DNA from: Gigantopelta aegis | Lineage: Eukaryota > Mollusca > Gastropoda > Neomphalida > Peltospiridae | Length of the DNA stretch: 64,000 bases | Assembly (NCBI RefSeq): GCF_016097555.1 | Contig: NC_054699.1 | Coordinates: 7,875,132-7,939,131 of the forward strand | Reading direction: 5' to 3' | In this document: piece by piece, positions 56,846-64,000 of the stretch | How the letters are laid out: each line of letters begins with the position of its first letter | Position numbering within the stretch: the stretch's first letter is position 1 | Program-made: the position numbers and the translations under genes | Notes under the pieces: generated by a model | What the model saw: only the letters and a program-made list of their open reading frames with translations | Told to the model about the DNA's origin: nothing | Database searches by the model: none

Positions 56846-57201
56846 TGGCATTCCGGTATAACTTTATGCGCGTTATGAAAACTCGAAGTTTAAACGCAAA
56901 GTAGGCTAAAAAATATTGTCTTGAATATCAGTGATTAATTTAAATATGAAAAGGAAGAAATTTTAAATTGACCTGTCATCTCCACGTGTCAGAAGAGAAG
57001 AGAAGAAAAGAAAACAGACCGTTACCCTATTTCGCTCTGGGCCACCAACTAGTTTTTAACGTGCACATTCAGAGCAAGCTTTTGTAGCGCACGCCTGTCC
57101 TGGGCACAAGTGCCGGTCTCGGCCGGCTCCTCCGTCCAGGACAGGAAATGGTTGGGGTGGGAGCATCAGAGTATATATACACATACGTCAATGTGCGGAT
57201 C

Positions 57202-57448
57202 TGGGGCGTAGCCAGAGAGGAAAAAACGCCGAGTCAAACCCAGACCTGTAAAATAAATATCAGTGTCATGGGAACAATAAAATAAATCTGAGGAAATTCC
57301 AGACGAGGCAAGCGCCTCATCTGCCTCATGCTGCAGGCCCGTAGCCAGGATTTTTAGAGGGGGGTCGTTTTGCCCGAGTTGCTTGGGGGCTCCGGGGCAT
57401 ATTGAAAAAACCCAACACCATGGCTACGGGCCTGTGCTGGCTACGCCA
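57202..57448. mobile_element. hAT-like MITE containing a second fold-back MITE
   Basis: Ends TGGGGCGTAGCC / GGCTACGCCA, 10-bp direct repeat TGTGCGGATC on both sides. Interrupted at 57334-57434. Confidence 0.7.
57334..57434. mobile_element. Short fold-back MITE (CAGGSCCGTAGC family), nested
   Basis: Ends CAGGCCCGTAGCCAGG / CCATGGCTACGGGCCTG; flanking TGCTG on both sides. Same family as 52931-53092. Confidence 0.65.
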
Positions 57449-57700
57449 TGTGCGGATCCAGGTGATGGGTGCTAGGGTTGCGCACCCTCTTCTCCGAAAA
57501 TCATGTACCACTATATATACGTCGAGATAACAAAAAAATAATATCTATATTTAATGTATAATATTAAAAAATATACACGAAATTACAACTTAAAAGTTAT
57601 ATGTTTATTTTAAAGCCATAAACGTCTTCATGTGTTATTCCTGAAGTTGCGTCATTTGTGGTGCGTATAGCCTAGTTCAAACTCGGTTTCACCGGCGAAC

Positions 57701-59309
57701 TGGCCTCAGACCACAATTAATTTCGCTATATGTTTCTATATAGCCTTAGTGACTATAACATTTTTATTAATATCAGCAGGCCCATGGATTTTTGTATGTT
57801 TTTTCAGGGACACATACCCTGAAAAGGATAACCCTGTTGTCCAGCTCTTTCTCCCAGGATATTGGTTTAAACAAACATACCCACTAAATCTGGCCAGAGT
57901 AAAAACATTTTACACAAAAAGCACTGCTTTTGCATGGGCCAGAATTACCACAAACAAGTCTTCAATGTCAACAAGTTACACATGTTTACAAACATCATGG
58001 TATCCCCTGTCACTTCAGTCAAACAGTTGCCACTAAATAGCTGTCTGCCATGAAATAATCACAGTTAAACAGCAGACTACTTGCGCGGTCAAATTTCCGG
58101 ATTTTGGACAACCAAATGGGAAGATAACTGTAATCTGATGGTGTATACCTATGTAATATCTGTAGGGCATATTCATATTAATATGCATTTATATGGACTG
58201 TTTTGCCTTTTACAAAGTGGCTACATGTCTAATACAGTAAATGAAGTAGATTAAGTAAATACAGCAGGTCAAAATTGAATATGAGGCCTATCATGTCTAA
58301 TTTTCCCTGAAATTAGTGTGTAAACATTTGTTGCAAATGGCCCCAATTTTGTGACTTTCACCATCCCTCTGACACATTTCTAATAATGTATCATGAATTC
58401 AGTCACCATATCTTTACTAAGCCTCCACTTATCATATCTAAAATGCAAAATTTTACAGTTTTAGATTTATTTTTTTTCAAAAATTTAAATTTAAGTTTAA
58501 TATTTAATTAAAAAAGAAGTAAAATCTAATGATTGATTTTATTTCCTTTAAATATTTCAAAATCTTTCCAAGACAACACTGTGCAGATAGAACATATGTA
58601 GAAGAAAAAATAGCTGCTCATTGAATGAAGAAATTCCAAAATTTGATAAAGTTATTACATTTTGAAGTTGGTGTCCCTCAAGTTTCCATTGCTAAAATTG
58701 GCCATGGCAAGGCACTGTGGTAGGTGTTTTAACACAGCCTCTGTATACTCTCAGTTTAAAGGTGACATACCGATACTTACCGAGCATTGCTTTAATATGT
58801 ATATCATTGGAATGAATTAGTGTGGGCCAGTTTTTAGGGGAAAAAAATGGACTGATAGGCCTCAGATTACAGTTATCTTCCCATTTGGTTGTCCAAAATC
58901 CGGAAGTTTGACCGCGCAAGTAGTCTGCTGTTTGACTGTGATTATTTCATGGCAGACAGCTATGAAGTGGCAACTGTTTGACTGAAGTGACAGGGGATAG
59001 CATGTAGTTTGTAAACATGTGTAACTTGTTGACATTGAAGACTTGTTTGTGGTAATTCCGGCCCATGCAAAAGTAGTGCTTTTTGTGTAAAATGGGTGTA
59101 CTCCGGCCTGGTTTAGAGGGTGTGTCTGTTTAAACCAATATGCTGGGAGAAAGAGCTGGACAACAGGGGTTGTCCTTTTCAGGGTATGTGTCCCCCATGC
59201 AGGCAAAGGTACATACAAAACTTCACGGGCCTGCTGATATTAATAAAAATGTTATAGCCACTAAGGCTATATAGAAACATATAGCGAAATTAATAGTGGT
59301 CTGAGGCCA
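57701..59309. mobile_element. Large fold-back element with 440-bp inverted arms
   Basis: Arms 57701-58140 and 58861-59309 are inverted copies of each other (outer end TGGCCTCAGACCAC, inner part CCAAATGGGAAGATAACTGT), separated by about 720 bp of AT-rich sequence. Frames at 57749-58036 and 58862-59218 are the same arm read twice. No transposase recognised; no clear target duplication. Confidence 0.75.
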
Positions 59310-59739
59310 ACTTGTTCGGCGTGTTTTTGAAGGCGGAAGAGTTGAGTGCAGAAAGAGTACAGCACGAGTTATCTGCCCCGCTGAGCAAGGTCAATGTTTT
59401 GACACCTGTGTGTTTATGTTACATGTATTCGTGTGTGACGGAGCTCCTAACTGGTACACTGTTTTAACCTGGTTTAAACAGACCTCAGCAAATCAAATTC
59501 GTTTGTGGTAATGGGTACATATCTGTCCTGCACGGTTGTTTGTTGGGTCCCCGTAATAGCGAATGGGATCCTCTGTAGTATTGCTAATGTATTGACACTT
59601 GTAACTATCGATTTTGTACGTGTAAACAATGTCATGATTTATTAAAGACCGTGATAAAGCGATCAGGGCTGTCGGGGCAAATAAGACATGTATGAAGCAA
59701 TGATAAGGTTGGCACTTCATGCCAGAAAAAAGAAAAAAT

Positions 59740-60010
59740 AAAAAATAAATGAATGAATAATTATACTGATAATAAAATAAATAAATAAATAAATAAATAA
59801 TATAATAAATATTTAATAAATAATAAGTATTAATAATAAATAAATAAATAAATAAATAGCAAAAGATTTAAATAAATAAAATTAAAATTAAATAAAGAGT
59901 CCAAATAACCATATAGTAGTACAATAACAGCAGTAGAAGCAATTGCATAAGTTGTAATTATTAATTAAATGGTAATAGTAGTCTAGTAGTAGTAATAGTA
60001 ATATTAGTAG
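59740..60010 (+). repeat. (AAAT)n-rich tract
   Basis: AAATAAATAAAT blocks at 59776-59802 and 59837-59862, then (TAG)n-like repeats to 60005. Confidence 0.85.
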
Positions 60011-60052
60011 TTAGTTCATTTCATTGAAGAAAAGAACATATTTAAACTTTAA

Positions 60053-60433
60053 AGGGACATTCCTGAGTTTGCTGCAATTTTTAAGATGTTATCGACTAAC
60101 AGAGATTTTTTAACGCTTGTAATTACATATCAAATATATTTTTCTGCATAAAATATTAGTGGCTGTATATTAAACGTGTTTTTGATCGTTCTAATATTTG
60201 TACACAGTAAAATTTTATTTTGTTTCCTAAAATAATGTTTTTTTCGTACGTACTAAATTATTTGAAGACAAAATCCAGTTTGGTATTCTTACAAATATTA
60301 AGATGACCAGAAACACATTAAATATACAGACACTGATATTCTAAACAAGAAAATATATTTAATATGTAAGTTTAATCGTGGATATATTTTATTAGGGTTT
60401 ATCTTACAATGCAGCAAACTCGGGAATGTCCCT
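60053..60433 (+). mobile_element. TTAA-MITE family B
   Basis: TTAA at 60049-60052 and 60434-60437; same termini and central TTTCGTACGTA motif as the copy at 16430. Confidence 0.85.
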
Positions 60434-60684
60434 TTAATAATTATGTCTCTCTGTTTATGATTTTATTCTTAGATTCTATTTAATGGATACAATGTAACCC
60501 AGTAATCTGTAACCCTTCACCCATTTCAATCTTGTGGGTACAAAAATAGCACCACTGACTTTCAGAAGTTTGCCTTATTTATTCTAAACTGTATTTAAGA
60601 ATATAAATTTTTTTTTTTTACGGACTTTAAAATAAAAAGGGGGTGGGTTTTTTGGGGGGTTTTTGGGGTTTTTTTTTAATAAAC

Positions 60685-61060
60685 CGGCGTCGTGGTTAGG
60701 CCATCGGTCTACAGGCTGGTAGGTACTGGGTTTGGATCCCAGTCGAGGCATGGGATTTTTAATCCAGATACCGACTCCTAACCCTGAGTGAGTGTTCCGC
60801 AAGGCTCAATGGGTAGGTGTAAAGCACTTACAGCGACCAGTGATCCATAGCTGGTTCAACAAAGGCCATGGTTTGTGCTATCCTGCCTGTGGGAAGTGCA
60901 AATAAAAGATCCCTTGCTGCTAATCGGAAAGAGTAGCCCATGTAGTGGCGACAGCGGGTTTCCTCTCAAAATCTGTGTGGTCCTTAACCATATGTCTGAC
61001 GCCATATAACCATAAATAAAATGTGTTGAGTGCGTCGTTAAATAAAACATTTCTTTCTTT
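60685..61060 (+). mobile_element. SINE-2, 5' end slightly truncated
   Basis: GGCGTCGTGGTTAGGCCATC to (CTTT)n. Preceded by T and G runs (60606-60676). Confidence 0.9.
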
Positions 61061-61207
61061 TTTCTTTTTTTTATAAAATCATCAAAAAGGACACTGCAAA
61101 CAGGTTTCTCCCCCACCCCTTCCACTGTGGATTCAGATGCATACCATCTACACAGGGGTTTCCAGGCATGCTCCCTGGAAATGTTTGAAATAAAAATGTT
61201 CAGACAC

Positions 61208-61507
61208 CAGTCTAATTAAAATTAGCTCCACTGGTTAATTACTATTACCTGTGGATCTAACAGCACCCTGTTGGAGCTCATGTCCAACTGACCTTTCATT
61301 CGACCAATCAAATCCTTACTTGCAAAATCATGCCAGTGATTTGAAAAGAATTTGAAAACATTCTCCCAAATAACGTTATAAAAGGCGAAGTGTGATTGGT
61401 CGATATTTAAATTATAATTAATAGATGAAATGTCTCTTGGACATGGGAGTACATGCAATGCTATTACATCTACTGGTAGACCAGTAGAGCTAATTTTAAT
61501 CAGATTG
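61208..61507. mobile_element. MITE family F, full-length copy
   Basis: 300 bp with the same termini; flanked by GTTCAGACAC / GTTCAGAAAC (one mismatch). About 230 bp of internal sequence not present in the 24514 copy. Confidence 0.75.
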
Positions 61508-61792
61508 GTTCAGAAACGTGTATTTAGGGCAAGTAAGTGCGTTATATATTGTAGATGATGCTTTTTTCTTTCTTTTTTTAAAGTCATCAAAAAGGGCACT
61601 TCAAACATGTTTCTCACCACATAATCCCCTCCAACCCATCCACCCCCCCATCCCACCCCCACCACCCCACCCCGCCACTCTGGATCCACATGTATACCAG
61701 TAATGGTAAATGGAGTTGTTTGATTGAATATTAATTTATATACATAATATATAATTTGTGTTAGTTTCCATAAACGACTTCCATTGAAGTTT

Positions 61793-62098
61793 GCCGGCAG
61801 GACGTAGCCTAGTGGTAAAAGCGTTTCCTTGATGCGCAGTTGGTCTTGGATCGATCCCTGTCGGTGGACCCATTGGGCTATTTCTCGCTCCAGCCAGTGG
61901 TATGTACTGTCCTGTCTGTGGGATGGTGCATATAAAAGATCCCTTGCTGCTAATCGAAAAGAGTAGCCCATGAAGTGGTGACAGCAGGTTTCCTCGATCA
62001 ATATCTGTGTGGTCCTTAACCATATGTCTGACACCATATAACCGTAAATAAAATGTGTTTAGTGCGTCGTTAAATAAAACATTTCCCTCCTTCCTTCC
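61793..62098 (+). mobile_element. SINE S1, tail T1, small deletion
   Basis: GGACGTAGCCTAGTGGTAAA, GGATCGATCC, T1 tail with (CCTT)n; part of the core (CACGACTGGTATATCAAAGG) missing. Confidence 0.9.
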
Positions 62099-62144
62099 AT
62101 TGAAGTGTGTTCACATGTAGTAATCATATGCTTCAATACCACAC

Positions 62145-62612
62145 AGGGGCGGGACATTGCCCAGTGGTAAAGTGCTTGCTTGATTCATGGCCGGTTTAGG
62201 ATCAATCCCCATCAGTGGCCTCATTGGGCTATTTCTTGTTCCAGCCAGTGCTGCATGACTGGTGTAACAAAGGCTGTGGTATGTACTCTCCCAATCTAAT
62301 TAAAATTAGCTCCACTATTACATGTGGATCTAACAGCAGCCAGTTGGAGCTTATGTCCACCAATCAAAACCTTACTTGCAGAATCATGCCAGTGATTTGA
62401 AAATAATTTGAAAATATTCCGAATTATCCTGAGGGTATATGATATGTTTCATATGAATAAAAGATCCCTTGCTGCTAATCGAAAAGAGTAGCCCATGATG
62501 ACAGCGGGTTTCCTCAATCTATATCTGTGTTGTCCTTAATCATATGTCTGATGCCATATAACCATAAATAAAATGTGTTGAGTGTGTCGTTAAATAAAAC
62601 ATTTCCTTCCTT
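62145..62612 (+). mobile_element. SINE S1, tail T1, split by MITE F
   Basis: Head and core 62145-62291, MITE F fragment 62292-62445, tail 62455-62612. Confidence 0.8.
62292..62445 (+). mobile_element. MITE family F, partial, inside a SINE
   Basis: Left half of the family; interrupts the SINE that runs 62145-62612. Confidence 0.65.
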
Positions 62613-62664
62613 CAAACATATTTTATTTTTTATTCCATTTTTTTCCTTCTGTTTTTTTTCAGAG

Positions 62665-62754
62665 ATGTTAACATTGAAGTTGGAGAAGAATGAAAATAAG
62701 GACTTTGTGGAATTGACCTTTCTAAACATTCTTAACAGGGTACAGAGGTCATAG
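62665..62754 (+). promoter_or_regulatory. Upstream ORF in exchanger 5' UTR
   Basis: An ATG two bases into the inferred exon opens a 29-codon ORF (MLTLKLEKNENKDFVELTF...) ending at TAG 62752-62754, 42 bases before the exchanger ATG. It does not overlap the main frame. It may dampen translation; it may also be chance. Confidence 0.35.
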
Positions 62755-62796
62755 GGCATGACCTTGAGGTTGTCTGTGAAAACATAACTCATCAGT

Positions 62797-63031
62797 ATGG
62801 TGGTGACTCTACAAAGTATTATTGCTATTTTTAGCATTTATGTTTTTGATGTGATCCGACCCTGTGGATCAGCACCGACAAATTACAGCACGACAACACC
62901 AACACCAACACCGGATGTAGCAAATAACAAGTCAGATGAAGGGATTCAGGTGGCCGGGTTGGATTTTGAAACGGTTAAATCTCCGCTGGTATATACAGTT
63001 GTTGTTCTGTTAGCAGGGCTGAGTAAAATCA
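62797..63031 (+). CDS. First coding exon of a Na+/H+ exchanger (SLC9A/NHE-like)
   Basis: A polypyrimidine tract and AG at 62661-62662 make a strong acceptor, so the exon probably runs 62663-63031 with its ATG at 62797. The donor is GTGAGT after AAAATCA, phase 1. The 78 residues start with a hydrophobic stretch (likely signal or first membrane segment), then a Thr/Pro-rich extracellular part (TTTPTPTPD, with NYS and NKS sequons). The end reads [20 protein letters not shown] followed by GLSKI. That matches the conserved entry to the first NHE core helix (human NHE1 pattern DY.HVRTP....LWILLACLMKI). The family exchanges Na+ for H+ across plasma or organelle membranes. The remaining exons lie beyond the window; the intron starts with GGAT-rich repeats. 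Confidence 0.75.
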
Positions 63032-63061
63032 GTGAGTATCAGTCACATACCCAAGTTTTGG

Positions 63062-64000
63062 AATGGATCGGTGGATGGATGGATGGATGGATGGATGGAT
63101 GGATGGATGGATGGATGAATGGAGGATGGATAGATGTGTAGGTTTTAGGTGGATGGATAAAGGATGGATAGATGGGGGTGTGCATGGGTTTTATAAAGGT
63201 GGATGGGTTTTATAAGGGTGGATGGGTTTTAGTTGGTTGGATGGATGGATGAATGATGGATGGGTGGATTTTAGGTGGATGGATGAAGGATGGATGGGTG
63301 GATAAAGGATGAATAGATGAGTGGGTGGGTGGGTTTTATAAGGGTTTAGGTGGTTGGATGGATGGATGAATGATAGATGGGTGAGATTTAGGTGGATGGA
63401 TGGGTTGTTTTTAGATGGATGAAGGATGGATGGGTGGATAAAGGATGAATAGACGAGTTGGTGGGTGGGTTGTATAAGGGTTTAGGTGGTTGGATGGATG
63501 GATGAATGATAGATGGGTGAGATTTAGGTGGATGGATGGGTTGTATGTAGATGGATGAAGGATGGATGGGTGGATAAAGGATGAATAGATGAGTGGGTGG
63601 GTGGGTTTTATAAGGGTTTAGGTGGTTGGATGGATGGATGAATGATAGATGGATGAGATTTAGGTGGATGGATGGGTTGTATGTAGATGAATGGGTGGAT
63701 GGATGGATAGATGGATGGGGTTTTGATGGATAGTCCTTAATTGGATATAAGCACTGAAATAAGTTCAAATTAAAATGATGGATAGTGTATGTATGGATGG
63801 ATGGATGATTGATGGGTACCAGTAGGTTTTAGGTGGATGGATATATACTGAATGGGTTTTAGGTGGATTGATGTATGGATGGATGGATGGATGAATGGAT
63901 AGATGGTGGGTATTATATGGATGAATTGTTTTTAGAAGGATGAATAATGTATGGCTGGATGAATCGATAGATAGATAGATGGGTGGGTTTTATTTGGATG
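63062..64000 (+). repeat. (GGAT)n minisatellite in exchanger intron
   Basis: GGATGGAT units with longer repeated blocks of about 120 bp (e.g. GGTTTTATAAGGGTTTAGGT at 63331, 63471 and 63605). Runs to the end of the window. Confidence 0.95.

Noticed and set aside
58862-59218. 118-codon frame matching 57749-58036
   Set aside because: Both are arms of one fold-back element; similarity is from the inverted repeat, not a gene family.

Overview
The window is animal nuclear DNA, most likely from a mollusc and probably a gastropod. The basis is split genes with GT-AG introns, many copies of tRNA-derived SINEs whose 3' tails I associate with molluscan genomes, TTAA-flanked MITEs, long CA/GA/TA microsatellites and minisatellites. 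The species call is inference. One 200-base assembly gap lies at 27222-27421.

Host genes. Almost all long open frames are low-complexity or repeat artefacts, but three host loci can be supported. (1) A complete four-exon gene on the minus strand, 22508 down to 973: signal peptide exon, two exons that together make one Mucin2/CILP-type WxxW domain, and a last exon with a transmembrane helix and a cytoplasmic tail carrying two PPSY motifs. All splice phases agree and the predicted protein is 286 residues. (2) An orphan TATA-driven signal-peptide exon on the minus strand (39157-39073), phase 1. It is either the first exon of an unidentified secreted protein or an alternative first exon of gene 1. 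(3) The first coding exon of a Na+/H+ exchanger (SLC9A/NHE-like) on the plus strand (62797-63031), running into a GGAT-rich intron at the window end.

Layout. 1-22.6 kb is the WxxW gene; its introns are packed with SINEs, MITEs, a Harbinger relic and tandem arrays (78, 63, 47, 41 and 88 bp units). 20.8-27.6 kb is dominated by microsatellites and a polypyrimidine tract that runs into the gap. 29.8-36.0 kb is a minisatellite whose length variants are all multiples of three, split by a young but broken Ty3/Gypsy LTR retrotransposon. 36-44 kb holds MITEs and a large fold-back element around the orphan signal-peptide exon. 44.3-47.0 kb is a 5'-truncated, decayed LINE inserted inside a SINE. 47.1-50.9 kb is a solo LTR that was itself invaded by an apparently intact Mutator-like (MULE) DNA transposon and by a SINE. 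51-62.6 kb is more SINEs, fold-back elements and simple repeats, followed by the exchanger exon.

The repeats are modular: at least four tRNA-like SINE heads are combined with at least three 3' tails. Nested insertions give a relative chronology at several sites. No prokaryotic genes, CRISPR arrays, rRNA or free-standing tRNA genes were seen.
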